A DNA stretch of 64,000 nucleotides. It comes from an uncultured Eubacterium sp. Its GTDB lineage: Bacteria; Bacillota; Clostridia; Lachnospirales; Lachnospiraceae. Numbering within the stretch: the first letter of the stretch is position 1; each line of letters starts with the position of its first letter. Below are positions 18,292 through 27,323 of this stretch, in pieces. Made by a program: the position numbers and the translations under genes. The notes under the pieces are model-generated. The model saw only the letters and a program-made list of their open reading frames with translations. It did no database searches and was not told the DNA's origin. The stretch lies in assembly GCA_910589595.1 (NCBI GenBank), contig CAJUTM010000001.1, positions 134,376-198,375 of the forward strand. The letters are read 5' to 3'.

Positions 18292-19605
18292 TTGGGCCCC
18301 AGTGACGCGGTAAATATATTAGTTTTAGTTATATTGCTTATTTTATCCGCCTTTTTTTCTTCTGCTGAAACAGCATTGACGACAGCAAACAAAATTCGTC
18401 TGCGCGCCTTGGCGGAAGAAAAGAACAAAGCTGCTAAGCGGGTACTGAAACTGGTTGAAGAACCATCTAAAATGCTTAGCGCAATATTAATTTGTAACAA
18501 TGTTGTAAACCTCTCTGCTTCATCCTTTTCCACAACATATGCTTTCAGCATTTGTCAACGGCTCGGGTGGCAGCAGAGTGCAAGTATCGGAGCGGGAATT
18601 GCTACGGGTATACTGACCGTTTTAATTCTTATTTTTGGTGAAATCACACCTAAGAATCTGGCTACCAGAAACGCTGAAAAGTTAGCGCTTTTCTATTCCC
18701 GTCCAATTTTATTTTTTACAAACATATTGACACCCGTTATATTTATCGTCAATCAATTTTCGCGTTTTCTGCTGTTTATTATGAGAATTGATACATCAAA
18801 GAAAGAATCCGCGATTACTGAAGACGAACTGCGCACCTTTGTAGACGTCAGCCACGAAGAGGGCGTTATCGAGAGCGAAGAACGGCAAATGATTACCAAC
18901 ATCGTTGACTTTGGCGATTCTCTGGCAAAGGACGTTATGATTCCCCGTATGGATATTACAATGGTCGATTCGGCTATTTCTTACGAAGAACTGCTTACCG
19001 TGTTTACTGAAAATAAATTTGCCCGTTTACCGGTATATGAAGAAACCATTGACAATATTATCGGTATCATCAACTTAAAAGATTTCGTATTTTATAAAGG
19101 AAACAAAGAAAACTTAGATATAAAAACATTGATTCGGGAAGCCCATGTTACTTACGAGTACAAAAATGTCGCTGAACTCTTTATGGAAATGAGAAAAGAC
19201 TCTATTCCAATGACAATCGTCCTTGACGAATACGGCGCTCTGGCCGGATTGATTACGATTGAGGACCTCATTGAAGAAATCGTCGGTGAACTTCGCGATG
19301 AATACGACGCGGACGAAGAAGATGATATCCAAAAAATCAGTGATACCGTCTATCAGGTACTTGGCTCCACTTCCTTAGACGACATTGCCGAGACATTAAG
19401 TCTCCCACTGACTTCTGACGATTATGACTCAATTGCCGGACATATTATCAACCTTCTTCAACATTTTCCAAACGTCGGTGAAACGGCCGAAGATAAGTAC
19501 GGCATCTATACGGTTCTCGACGCGGACGGAAACCGAATTGATAAAATCCGCCTTGAAATCAAACCAAGAGAAGACGAAGAGGACGAGGAAGAAAGCGAAG
19601 ATTAA
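18292..19605 (+). CDS. CNNM/CBS-domain membrane protein (hemolysin C/CorC-like)
   Basis: 437 aa. An N-terminal CNNM (DUF21) domain has four hydrophobic helices in about residues 5-165, including FFSSAETALT and FGEITPKNLA. A CBS pair follows (about 195-330, with MIPRMDI, ARLPVYEETIDNIIGI, IVLDEYGALAGLI), then a CorC/HlyC C-terminal domain and an acidic tail. Such proteins are linked to Mg or Co export. The start is TTG at 18292, supported by AAAGGAG at 8 nt. Confidence 0.93.
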   Translation: MGPSDAVNILVLVILLILSAFFSSAETALTTANKIRLRALAEEKNKAAKRVLKLVEEPSKMLSAILICNNVVNLSASSFSTTYAFSICQRLGWQQSASIGAGIATGILTVLILIFGEITPKNLATRNAEKLALFYSRPILFFTNILTPVIFIVNQFSRFLLFIMRIDTSKKESAITEDELRTFVDVSHEEGVIESEERQMITNIVDFGDSLAKDVMIPRMDITMVDSAISYEELLTVFTENKFARLPVYEETIDNIIGIINLKDFVFYKGNKENLDIKTLIREAHVTYEYKNVAELFMEMRKDSIPMTIVLDEYGALAGLITIEDLIEEIVGELRDEYDADEEDDIQKISDTVYQVLGSTSLDDIAETLSLPLTSDDYDSIAGHIINLLQHFPNVGETAEDKYGIYTVLDADGNRIDKIRLEIKPREDEEDEEESED

Positions 19606-19668
19606 TGATAAGCCTGACGATGGCAAATCTTTTTCCCCCGCATATTAAAGTATTGGCGCCACCATCTT

Positions 19669-20037
19669 TTAATTGACAATCAGATTGCGGCGCACCGATA
19701 CTTTACACGTTTTTCCGTTCGTCATCCGATACGAACCGATTGCTTCTATATCCATTTGCCCCAGTGCAAAATTGATATCATGTACCTTTATCGTCACATC
19801 TGCTTTTCCGTCCAGCTTGCGTATCATTGCCTGAAGAAAGGCTGCCATCATCTCATTTTGATTGCTAATCCCATACCCTCCCCCAAATATAACCTCTTCC
19901 ATTGTTTGCGACATAGCTTCTGCAAGCGAATTTTCCAACTGTTCCTCCTGCCATGTCTTTGTATTTATATTATTCTGTATCATTGCAACTAAAAATATGG
20001 AACTGATTCCTATTACGGAAACAATTATTGTTTTCAC
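19669..20037 (-). CDS. Small secreted/membrane-anchored protein of the Tad-like cluster
   Basis: 122 aa. An N-terminal hydrophobic helix (about residues 3-21) precedes a polar domain. The size and placement as the last gene of the Tad-like run suggest a pseudopilin or TadE-like partner, but no family motif was recognised. It lies 26 nt after the preceding gene in the same orientation, and converges with the CNNM gene on the other side. Confidence 0.65.
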   Translation of the reverse strand: MKTIIVSVIGISSIFLVAMIQNNINTKTWQEEQLENSLAEAMSQTMEEVIFGGGYGISNQNEMMAAFLQAMIRKLDGKADVTIKVHDINFALGQMDIEAIGSYRMTNGKTCKVSVRRNLIVN

Positions 20038-20063
20038 AAATACCTCTCTTTCTCCGCACTATC

Positions 20064-20387
20064 TTATCGGGCATAACCATCAATTACATAACGTTTCTTT
20101 GTCTGTGTCATCGGAAACACAAACTCATATTGCATCGTCACTCTCGCATCCTTATCATTTTTCCCATAGCAGCGGACGGATAACTGATATCCCTGCCGCT
20201 CCGCCTCTGTTACACAATCACGAATTACCGTACTATCAAAATAGCTGTCCTCAAGCTGCCTGACGATTCCCGCAAAATATTCTTTGGCGCCGCAATATTG
20301 CATATTCAGGGAAACATAGGTAACGCTAATCCAAAACAAAGCCGTCAGAAAGATAAAGAGAACAAACTGACTCACAATTCCCCTCAT
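20064..20387 (-). CDS. Small membrane-anchored protein of the Tad-like cluster
   Basis: 107 aa. One N-terminal transmembrane helix (about residues 7-27) is followed by a short extracytoplasmic domain ending in YVIDGYAR. It overlaps the preceding gene by 4 nt (ATGA), so translation is coupled. It is TadE/TadF-like in architecture only; no sequence signature was recognised. Confidence 0.65.
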   Translation of the reverse strand: MRGIVSQFVLFIFLTALFWISVTYVSLNMQYCGAKEYFAGIVRQLEDSYFDSTVIRDCVTEAERQGYQLSVRCYGKNDKDARVTMQYEFVFPMTQTKKRYVIDGYAR

Positions 20388-20827
20388 TCCATCACTCTCC
20401 CATCCACTAATAACTGTATTGTCTTCTCTGCCGTTTTTCCCGAAACCGGACTTTTCACCTCTATTTCCACTTCGTGTATACCAGCCCGCTCCGTAGAAAA
20501 TCTTCCGCCGTCAATTCCCGCCGTATGGCACCGGAATATTAAATGTGAACTTATATCATTCCCTCTCTCATCCCTTGCCTGTGCCATCTGCGACAGCAAC
20601 AGCCCCTGCCCCTGTGCGACCCGCATACTCTGCGCTAATAATTGGGGGCCGTCGCCTGAAATATAAGTCCTGTTCTCAACAGGCGGGTTCTTTTTATCTG
20701 TCATGCCGAACTGCTTCCACTGCCAGAAGAGCACGAGACAAAGAAGCACCGCCAGCACCACAGGCAGAACGACGAGACAAAGGGATACCCGCTTTTTTAT
20801 AACAAAGATATCAGTTGTAATCCCCAT
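20384..20827 (-). CDS. Membrane-anchored protein with beta-rich extracytoplasmic domain
   Basis: 147 aa from ATG 20827, chosen because GGAGG lies 9 nt upstream; an in-frame ATG at 20863 has no binding site. A transmembrane helix (about residues 14-35) precedes a domain ending in a Thr/Val-rich strand pattern typical of small Ig-like folds (EVEIEVKSPVSGKTAEK). Unrecognised. Its ribosome binding site lies inside the 31-codon ORF upstream. Confidence 0.65.
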   Translation of the reverse strand: MGITTDIFVIKKRVSLCLVVLPVVLAVLLCLVLFWQWKQFGMTDKKNPPVENRTYISGDGPQLLAQSMRVAQGQGLLLSQMAQARDERGNDISSHLIFRCHTAGIDGGRFSTERAGIHEVEIEVKSPVSGKTAEKTIQLLVDGRVME

Positions 20828-20892
20828 ATAACAAAACCTCCAAATATAATTAGTGCTATCCATTCACTGTATTGTTCCAGCAAATCTTCCAT
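20797..20892 (-). CDS. Candidate 31-aa single-TM peptide in the Tad-like cluster
   Basis: An ORF too short for standard calling: ATG 20892, AGGA 7 nt upstream, stop at 20797-20799. The product starts MEDLLEQYSEW and continues as one hydrophobic helix ending in QLISLL. It fills the only gap in the cluster (between the TadB/C gene and the 147-aa gene) and overlaps the latter by 31 nt, so it would couple its translation. It could be a small subunit, a Flp-like remnant or only a leader peptide. Confidence 0.5.
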   Translation of the reverse strand: MEDLLEQYSEWIALIIFGGFVIWGLQLISLL

Positions 20893-20905
20893 ACGCTCAT
20901 CCTTT

Positions 20906-22096
20906 CTATCCCTGCGCCATCTGCAAAACAAATATAAACGCATCCAAAACAATCTTCCCACCGGCGATTAACATGGGAATCTGCTTTACGAGCTGAAAAG
21001 CGGACAGCGCAATTTGCTGGCGGTTTAATTCCCTTTGTTCAATCATCCGCTGATTCTGCTCCACGAGAAAATAAACCTGCTTCTGTATATCCGGATTGCC
21101 ATTGCTGCTAAAAGAATACAGAAGTTTCATTCCGGAATGTAATTCCGGCAAATCCCGATTGCGAAAAAATTGTACATACGGTATCAGGGAATTTGGCTGT
21201 TCATAAATATTTTCCAGCAGACGGCGGACTTCTTCTGCCAATTCCCCCCGCAAACCGTGACAGGACTGTTGCAGCGCATGATATACGCTGTCCTGCTGCA
21301 AATATAGCGATACGCTCCACAGCCAGTAGGGAAACTCCTCCTCAAGGGTGTCTCCGAACCGGTGGCTGCTGTCGAGCCATGACTTTGCGCAATTGTTATA
21401 AACAAAGAGAACAAATAGTGGCAACGAAACTAAAACTACAGTTGTAGATACCTGATAAACCGTCATATTTTCTACTCTATGCACTATATTACAGGGCAGA
21501 ATCATATGAGTGGCACAGCACATGAGAAGAGCAAAAACAGCCGCCAGAAAAAACTCTTTTCTCAAAAAAGATTTCTTTTTCTGATAGACGGCAGTGCGTT
21601 GTTTCCAACTCTGCAAATCCCCTAACATCATGTCAATAGCGGTAATAACTTCTCCTCCCGTCTTTTCGATTTGCGCTATGTAGCGGTGCATCATCTCCAG
21701 TCTTCTACTATTGTAGATACTCTCAATTTCGCAGAATGCACCTGACAATATTGTTTTTCCCTGTCCGTTCCCGCCCGTTTCCATAATATAGATTGCGCGC
21801 TGAATCGCCTGATATATATTGCTCTTTTCTTCAAAAAGATTGCAACAGTCCTCCCATGCCATCCTTACATGACCCAGCCTCTTATATGAACAGAGAAACT
21901 GCTCCATATAAACCGTCACTTCGTAATAATCCTCTTTGGCACATTCTCCTTTTCTGCTAATTTTATAATAGAAAAGGGCGTACGCCTGCGATAAAATGAG
22001 CAGAACTGCCGCATATAGCCAGTGCAGACGAAATCCGCCAATGAAACAGGCATAAAAGACGAGCATAAAAACTGATATGATTATTCTTTTCTTCAT
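20906..22096 (-). CDS. TadB/TadC-like (GspF-type) inner-membrane platform protein
   Basis: 396 aa. Two N-terminal helices (about 5-42), a cytoplasmic GspF-type helical domain, two central helices (about 185-240) and a C-terminal hydrophobic segment (about 368-390) match the T2SSF fold of Tad platform proteins. It overlaps the cpaF-like gene by 4 nt. Only one platform gene is present, whereas full Tad systems have two. Confidence 0.8.
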   Translation of the reverse strand: MKKRIIISVFMLVFYACFIGGFRLHWLYAAVLLILSQAYALFYYKISRKGECAKEDYYEVTVYMEQFLCSYKRLGHVRMAWEDCCNLFEEKSNIYQAIQRAIYIMETGGNGQGKTILSGAFCEIESIYNSRRLEMMHRYIAQIEKTGGEVITAIDMMLGDLQSWKQRTAVYQKKKSFLRKEFFLAAVFALLMCCATHMILPCNIVHRVENMTVYQVSTTVVLVSLPLFVLFVYNNCAKSWLDSSHRFGDTLEEEFPYWLWSVSLYLQQDSVYHALQQSCHGLRGELAEEVRRLLENIYEQPNSLIPYVQFFRNRDLPELHSGMKLLYSFSSNGNPDIQKQVYFLVEQNQRMIEQRELNRQQIALSAFQLVKQIPMLIAGGKIVLDAFIFVLQMAQG

Positions 22097-23148
22097 ACGC
22101 CACCTCCCGACGGAAGCACAATCCCCTCCTCGCGAAACCGCTCTGATATATGGTGTGGCAAGTTACAATCCACCGGGTTCCCATCCTCCATCAGCATTAT
22201 TATCTGATTTATCGTTTCTTCCCATCCTCTTGCATAACGCTCAAAAAGCGCTATCTGCTCGATACGCCGGAGTATTTTCCCGTCTTCCCCTCTTATTTTC
22301 TTTACTAAAATGCCCACATCCAGATAACGGTAAGTATCATTTTCAATCCGCTTCAAATCTTCCTGTCCGCCCGCCATATTTTTCATTCTCTCTGGAATAT
22401 TACGCACATCATCCGTATGAATCGTAGTGATTCCGCTGGCTCCCGTACTGAGCGTCTCCAACAGGTAACGAATTTCCGTGGAGCGGATTTCCGACAAAAT
22501 AATCCAGTCCGGCAATTGCCGCAGGCAGGCCTTTATCGCTTCCATATAAGTAAAGTTCTCGGCCACTTTCATCTCGACACAGTCTTTATTGGGGTTTATT
22601 TTCTGATAATGGATTTCCAGCACATCTTCAATCGTGATGACCCGCTCTCTAGCGGGAATAAACTGCGTCAGATATTTTAGCAGTTCCGTCTTTCCCGCTC
22701 CGGACAGACCGCATATGACGATACTGAAATGCGCCCCGATACATTGATGGAGGAAAGAGAGGACACTTTCGCTGCAATACCCCTCTTCTACTAAATTTCC
22801 CTTTTTCAAACGCCGGATGGCCGGCGTCTTTCTCAACGACAGTGACGTTCCCGTATGCGCCACGCTCTGATGGACAATACTGATACGCAGTTCTTCAGTT
22901 TCCGCCTCCATAACCGGATGTGTCCGGTTAATGACCTGATTAGTCACATTGGCAATCAACGTCACGAGCCGCTCCACAAAATCAGCCGAGAGAATGTCCG
23001 CAGCCATATATCTTCCTCTCTCTAAATCATCAATCCACAACTGCTTTCCATTCCAATTAATATCCGTCACTTTATCTTCAATCAGATATGGATAAAGGAC
23101 TCCAAAATCCTGACGTTTCAATAAATACTTTTTTTGAAAATCATTCAT
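22093..23148 (-). CDS. CpaF/TadA-type secretion ATPase
   Basis: 351 aa. A VirB11/CpaF-like ATPase with Walker A GLSGAGKTELL (about residue 150), the Asp-box strand ITIEDVLEIH, Walker B/Glu region DWIILSEIRS and the His box TTIHTDD. It would energise the assembly of a Tad or type-II-like apparatus. The start at 23148 is set by GAGGTG 7 nt upstream and an ATGA overlap with the preceding stop. Confidence 0.9.
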   Translation of the reverse strand: MNDFQKKYLLKRQDFGVLYPYLIEDKVTDINWNGKQLWIDDLERGRYMAADILSADFVERLVTLIANVTNQVINRTHPVMEAETEELRISIVHQSVAHTGTSLSLRKTPAIRRLKKGNLVEEGYCSESVLSFLHQCIGAHFSIVICGLSGAGKTELLKYLTQFIPARERVITIEDVLEIHYQKINPNKDCVEMKVAENFTYMEAIKACLRQLPDWIILSEIRSTEIRYLLETLSTGASGITTIHTDDVRNIPERMKNMAGGQEDLKRIENDTYRYLDVGILVKKIRGEDGKILRRIEQIALFERYARGWEETINQIIMLMEDGNPVDCNLPHHISERFREEGIVLPSGGGV

Positions 23149-23588
23149 CCCCAAACACCTCGCCTCTTGTTTTTTGCAAATCTGCGCATAAATTCCTGAT
23201 TCGTCTCCTGCGAAAACGGGTCGTCACGCCGCTCCATAAACTGTTGTACCGCCAGTACATCATCCCTGCTGAAGTGCCACTCCTCTTTCACTTTTTCTGT
23301 CTGCAAAACCGGAGAAAAACGTATTTGGGGCATTGGTTTTTCTTTTGAATGCGCCCGACGTTCCACCACTGTTATAGTAATCGTAAATGGCGTTTCCTTT
23401 CCCCTCCCATAGCGTCTCTTTTCTCCCGTTTTCATGTAATAGCGATGGCCGTACTGGTCTCTGACACAGCCTTTGACAATATACTTTCCCGCCCTGTTTT
23501 CCTTTAAGTTACCGTATTCTACTTTTGTCTCCATAACAGCGTCTTCCCGCTTGTCACAGTCATCTTTCCAACTCATCCCCTCCCACAA
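23145..23588 (-). pseudogene. C-terminal part of the beta-helix protein, out of frame
   Basis: This ORF (147 aa from TTG 23588; ATG 23576 and 23534 are other possible starts) has no convincing ribosome binding site. Its frame stays open upstream to 23654 and reads protein-like: RYLFADELKGL, then ERWKTFLWEG, then an Ig-like strand pattern (AGKYIVKGCVRDQYGHRYYM). This continues the domain begun at the end of the neighbouring beta-helix ORF, in the -1 frame. I therefore treat it as the downstream half of one gene split by a frame change near 23645-23656. It ends by coupling to cpaF (ATGA). Confidence 0.6.
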
Positions 23589-23620
23589 AAAAGTTTTCCA
23601 TCTCTCTTTGTCTAACCCCT

Positions 23621-25057
23621 TTAATTCATCCGCAAAGAGATAACGGGGAGCCGTCTATTCAGCCGTCCGTCCCGAAATGATTTACCCCGCACGTCAACCG
23701 GCAATACCGCTCCGCTCTTACTCTGTGCGGTCACTCCATAACATAAGACATCTTTCGTTACATACTCCCCCTCATAGAAAACCAATCTGCTTCTCTCACA
23801 TTGTATGCGGGGGTCTTCCGGTAACTTCTTCACCCGTTTTACCCGTCTCCTGTCCTCTCTCTCCCTGTTGCCTTTTATAACGTTCTTTTTCTTCTCTTTC
23901 TTTTCTTCCCTTTCACCAATATAATAGCCGCCCTTTTGCCGCTTGAGTACCCAACCCGCTCTTGTCTTTAAGACAAAAGCGCCTTTACCCCCTCTTAACA
24001 GACAAAGACCTTTTCTGTAAGAATACGGCTCCACTACAACCTGTTTTCTGCTCTTCCAATTCCTTTTTACAATTACGTTAGCAGAAGAGGCAATATACAA
24101 TTGCCCGATACTCGCATTCTTTTCCAACATGCAGGAACCCGCCAGCCACACCGGACGCTCCTCGTCATCCCGATTCACTTCTATGCTGCCACCGCTAATC
24201 TCTAACTCCGAATGTGCTTCCGTATAAATGGCGCCTCCACGCTGCGAAGCATAATTGTCCTGTATGAATCCACCCGAAATAGTACATATGCCCCGATTGT
24301 ATAAAGCGCCGCCCGCCCCTCCATACCTCTTTCCGGCAGTCTCATACGCGACCGCCCTGTTTCCTTTTATGACACCGCCCCTTACTTTCAACTCCCCCTC
24401 ATTGTAAATGGCGGCGCCAAGTCCTTCAAAACCTTTGACGGCTCCGGCTCCTCTCACCTGATTATCTGTTATCTTTCCCCTGTAAATAATCATGCGACCG
24501 CCTTTTTCTATCCGCACGCCTGCGCCACAGGATACATTTTCATTGTTCGATAATTGTCCGCCATCGATAATGCACTGTGCTCCCGACTGAACCCAGATGG
24601 CTCCTCCGCCGTCTACCGCCAGTTTCCGGTTTACATTCCTCTTCCAAACAGCGCCTGCACCGACAATCGTTTTGCCGCTCCTTGCCTCCAGTAATCTCCC
24701 GAATACGTTTCCGGCAGCGCCGGAAGAATTTCCCGCTCCCGATACAGTGACATTTTTCCACTCGCACCGGACTCCCATCATTAAAAACAAAGTTCCCCCA
24801 TACAGCACCCCTCTCTTCTTTCCACGCCGCAAAGTATACCGCTTTCCGTCAATCACCTTATGGCCGCGTATCGTTATCGGGCGTAACAGCGAAATATCTG
24901 CACCCAGTTCAATCTGTTTTTTCTGTTCACATTCCAACACTTCTTTCAGTTCTTCAAAGTCCTTTACAATGACTTTCGCCTGCACCGGAAACGACAAAAG
25001 AATCGTTTCGGATAAAATGAGCGCGAACAGGATGATTCGTATCCATCTGCCTTTCAT
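23621..25057 (-). CDS. Secreted right-handed beta-helix protein (N-terminal part)
   Basis: 478 aa. A signal peptide (about 1-27, ending VQA) precedes a parallel beta-helix with repeated GGAIW, GAAIYN, GGALYN, GGAIYT and SGG turns (about 100-290). The tail is very basic (EEKKEKKKN, DRRRVKRVKK) and is followed by the first part of a DUF5011-like Ig domain (SRLVFYEGEYVTK). The Ig domain stops abruptly after RDGRLNRRLP. It overlaps the CpaE-like gene by ATGA. It may be the exported or adhesive product of the cluster; this is inferred from position. Confidence 0.8.
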   Translation of the reverse strand: MKGRWIRIILFALILSETILLSFPVQAKVIVKDFEELKEVLECEQKKQIELGADISLLRPITIRGHKVIDGKRYTLRRGKKRGVLYGGTLFLMMGVRCEWKNVTVSGAGNSSGAAGNVFGRLLEARSGKTIVGAGAVWKRNVNRKLAVDGGGAIWVQSGAQCIIDGGQLSNNENVSCGAGVRIEKGGRMIIYRGKITDNQVRGAGAVKGFEGLGAAIYNEGELKVRGGVIKGNRAVAYETAGKRYGGAGGALYNRGICTISGGFIQDNYASQRGGAIYTEAHSELEISGGSIEVNRDDEERPVWLAGSCMLEKNASIGQLYIASSANVIVKRNWKSRKQVVVEPYSYRKGLCLLRGGKGAFVLKTRAGWVLKRQKGGYYIGEREEKKEKKKNVIKGNREREDRRRVKRVKKLPEDPRIQCERSRLVFYEGEYVTKDVLCYGVTAQSKSGAVLPVDVRGKSFRDGRLNRRLPVISLRMN

Positions 25058-25881
25058 TCCTCCCCACCTCCTCTCTCGTATTTTCTGATTTGATAGTGAA
25101 ACAATCCGACTGCTTCTCTGGCGGCTACCATAAAATCATGGTTTTCCGCATGCGCCGGAGAAGAATAATTTTTGAGCAGAAAGGGGATGATTTGTCCATT
25201 GGAAATAGCATCGGAAAAATGTACATTGTGCGGAATCACACCAATCCGGCTTCCGGAAATGTTATATCGCTTCATAATCTCGCCCCGCGTCAATTGGGAA
25301 TTGGCGTCATAATTTCCAACAAGATAAAACGCCCGTTTCTGAATGGAAGAATAGTTTCGAAAAAAGTGCTCCAGAAATTGCAGGTTCTGACTTAAATTAA
25401 CAACAACCATATCCGCTTTCTGCAAAATTTTGCGGGAACTGACAAGCGGCGCGGCAGTGGTATCCACAAGCACCCTGTCGCTGTGCTGCTCAAGAAATCT
25501 CATCGTCCGCACAGCTTCTCTTTCCATATAGTACTCCAGATTTTGCGCGCTTCTGTCGTTGGACGGCAAATAAAACAGCCGTTTACCGAGATAATCTCTC
25601 GTCTGGCAATACAGACGTTCCTTTGTTATCTCTTCGCCCTGCTCTACGATTCGCAGTACTTTCCCGAGACCACTCTCTACTTCATATTGATAATTTTCTT
25701 TCACTTCACGGTTGGAATAATGGTTGAATAATGTACTTTCCAAATTGATAATATTCCGATGATTTTCAAAGATAATCGTCCGGTCTTCCGGACAATCTAA
25801 TGCAGATAATACACTGATACAAGCAAGATTGCTTGTGACACATGCCCTACCCCTTCCATTGCTCCAAAAAGCAATTTTCAA
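25054..25881 (-). CDS. CpaE/MinD-like protein with degenerate P-loop
   Basis: 275 aa from TTG 25881, supported by AAGGGGGT 6 nt upstream; the longer frame from 26172 has no such signal. The N-terminus KIAFWSNGRGRACVTSN sits where MinD/ParA proteins carry the deviant Walker A motif, but no lysine or GKT is present. Later strands (DRVLVDTTAA, ADMVVVNLSQN, FYLVGNYDANS) match the MinD fold. In Tad systems CpaE localises the apparatus. It is the first gene of the cluster. Confidence 0.75.
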   Translation of the reverse strand: MKIAFWSNGRGRACVTSNLACISVLSALDCPEDRTIIFENHRNIINLESTLFNHYSNREVKENYQYEVESGLGKVLRIVEQGEEITKERLYCQTRDYLGKRLFYLPSNDRSAQNLEYYMEREAVRTMRFLEQHSDRVLVDTTAAPLVSSRKILQKADMVVVNLSQNLQFLEHFFRNYSSIQKRAFYLVGNYDANSQLTRGEIMKRYNISGSRIGVIPHNVHFSDAISNGQIIPFLLKNYSSPAHAENHDFMVAAREAVGLFHYQIRKYERGGGEE

Positions 25882-26123
25882 ATCTGTACCCCCTTTTGAA
25901 TTGTTTTGGGTGGATTGGCTCTTATCATAACACCGCTGATGCCATTTGTAAATTATTAAATTCTCACAAAAAGGATTCGCTATCTTTGTGAAAAAGCACG
26001 TTTTTTCAGCGATATACGACAAAACAACGGCTATTGAAGCGTATAGCGCCCACCAACCGCACCCCATCTCTAAGAAGCAGCTTCGCTGATTTTTACTCCG
26101 CACAGAGCGGTCTTTCCTATAAG
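25882..26123. other. Gap between pyrE terminator and CpaE-like gene
   Basis: About 240 bp with an open but signal-less frame continuing from the CpaE-like gene. I see no convincing gene, RNA or repeat here. It should contain the promoter of the Tad-like cluster, but I could not choose one confidently. Confidence 0.4.
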
Positions 26124-26155
26124 ATAAAAAAATCCCCCGAAATATATCGGGGGAT
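26124..26155 (-). terminator. Rho-independent terminator of pyrE
   Basis: ATCCCCCGA, loop, TCGGGGGAT (26132-26155), followed on the minus strand by a run of seven T residues. It lies 40 nt past the pyrE stop codon. Confidence 0.85.
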
Positions 26156-26195
26156 ACTATTGACAAATACACTTTTATTCAGGGGATTTTACCAA

Positions 26196-26873
26196 TCATT
26201 TTGCTCCATACTTCTCAAAATATTTATCGAGCGCCTCTTTCATCGCATCATCAATTACTACCCTGCCCTGACATTCCCTGTTATACAAGCATTCTAAAAC
26301 ATCGCTCATAGACACAATAGCGGCTGTCTTAAATCCATACTCTTCATGGAGTTCATCCAGAGCGGATTGCTCGCTGTTTCTTCCTTTCTCCATGCGGTTT
26401 AGCGATACTATCAGACCCAAAATCTCAACATCGCCCTGTGCTTTCAGAATCGGAAATGTCTCTTCAATCGACTTTCCGGATGTTGTTACATCTTCAATAA
26501 TGACTACTCTGTCGCCATCTTTCAACTTACTTCCCAAAAGAATACCGGTATCGCCATGGTCCTTTTCTTCCTTTCGGTTCGAGCAATATCGAATCTCTTT
26601 ACCGTACAATTCATAAAAAGCGATTGCCGTAGCTACACTAAGCGGTATCCCTTTATAAGCAGGACCAAAGAGAACGTCAAAGTCTTCTCCAAAATTATCA
26701 TGTATAGCTTTCGCATAATATTCACCGAGACGCTTTAACTGTGAGCCTGTCACATAGGCGCCCGCATTCATAAAAAAGGGGGATTTGCGACCGCTTTTCA
26801 ACGTAAATTCACCAAATTTCAACACATCTGATTCTACCATAAATTCTATAAATTCCTGCTTATATTGCTCCAT
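26196..26873 (-). CDS. pyrE: Orotate phosphoribosyltransferase
   Basis: 225 aa. It converts orotate and PRPP to OMP. The PRPP-binding motif VVIIEDVTTSGKS, the LFGPAYKGIPL loop, FTLKSGRKSPFF near the start and the RKEEKDHG catalytic loop are present. ATG 26873 is chosen because AGGAGG is 9 nt upstream. It has its own promoter and terminator, and is separated from pyrCFKD by the agr region. Confidence 0.96.
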   Translation of the reverse strand: MEQYKQEFIEFMVESDVLKFGEFTLKSGRKSPFFMNAGAYVTGSQLKRLGEYYAKAIHDNFGEDFDVLFGPAYKGIPLSVATAIAFYELYGKEIRYCSNRKEEKDHGDTGILLGSKLKDGDRVVIIEDVTTSGKSIEETFPILKAQGDVEILGLIVSLNRMEKGRNSEQSALDELHEEYGFKTAAIVSMSDVLECLYNRECQGRVVIDDAMKEALDKYFEKYGAK

Positions 26874-26905
26874 CCTTTTCATCCTCCTGTCCATCAGTAT
26901 ATGTA

Positions 26906-26934
26906 ATTATAACATCCGGCCACTATAATGTAAA
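26906..26934 (-). promoter_or_regulatory. Promoter of pyrE
   Basis: Minus-strand TTTACA (26929-26934), 17 nt, TATAAT (26906-26911), about 33 nt from the start codon. Confidence 0.65.
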
Positions 26935-26984
26935 CTCATTTCTATTTGATTCGCAAGATTCGCAAGACAAATATACGCCTGCCT

Positions 26985-27323
26985 CTACTTCTCACTTTTC
27001 TGCACAATCTCATAGGTGAGATTCAGGAGTTGTTCTATCATTTCCAGTGTGGATGAATCAAATTTTTCCAATGTTTTAGTAATGCTGGATTCTATGTCCT
27101 TGCTCTTGCATCCGGTCATAATATAGTCCGCACTTACCTCCAGCACTTCTGCCAGATGCATCAGTGAACAGGCGGAAAAGCCTTTCAGTCCACGTTCAAT
27201 TTCATATAAAAAACCGGCTGAAATTCCTGCCAGTTCAGATAGACATTCTCTCGAGTAACCGTGGTCAAGTCTCGTACTCATAATGCGATATCCAATCTCT
27301 TTGTTATTCATTTCCTTTTTCAT
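26985..27323 (-). CDS. XRE-family HTH regulator 1
   Basis: 112 aa from ATG 27323 (AGGAG 10 nt upstream). The N-terminal Cro/CI-type HTH reads YSRECLSELAGISAGFLYEIERG, split here as YSRECLSELAG then ISAGFLYEIERG, and a short helical tail follows. It is clearly paralogous to the regulator at 27581-27907 (shared SxxFLYEIExGxKGFS). It is probably a DNA-binding repressor of nearby promoters; no target is proven. Confidence 0.85.
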   Translation of the reverse strand: MKKEMNNKEIGYRIMSTRLDHGYSRECLSELAGISAGFLYEIERGLKGFSACSLMHLAEVLEVSADYIMTGCKSKDIESSITKTLEKFDSSTLEMIEQLLNLTYEIVQKSEK

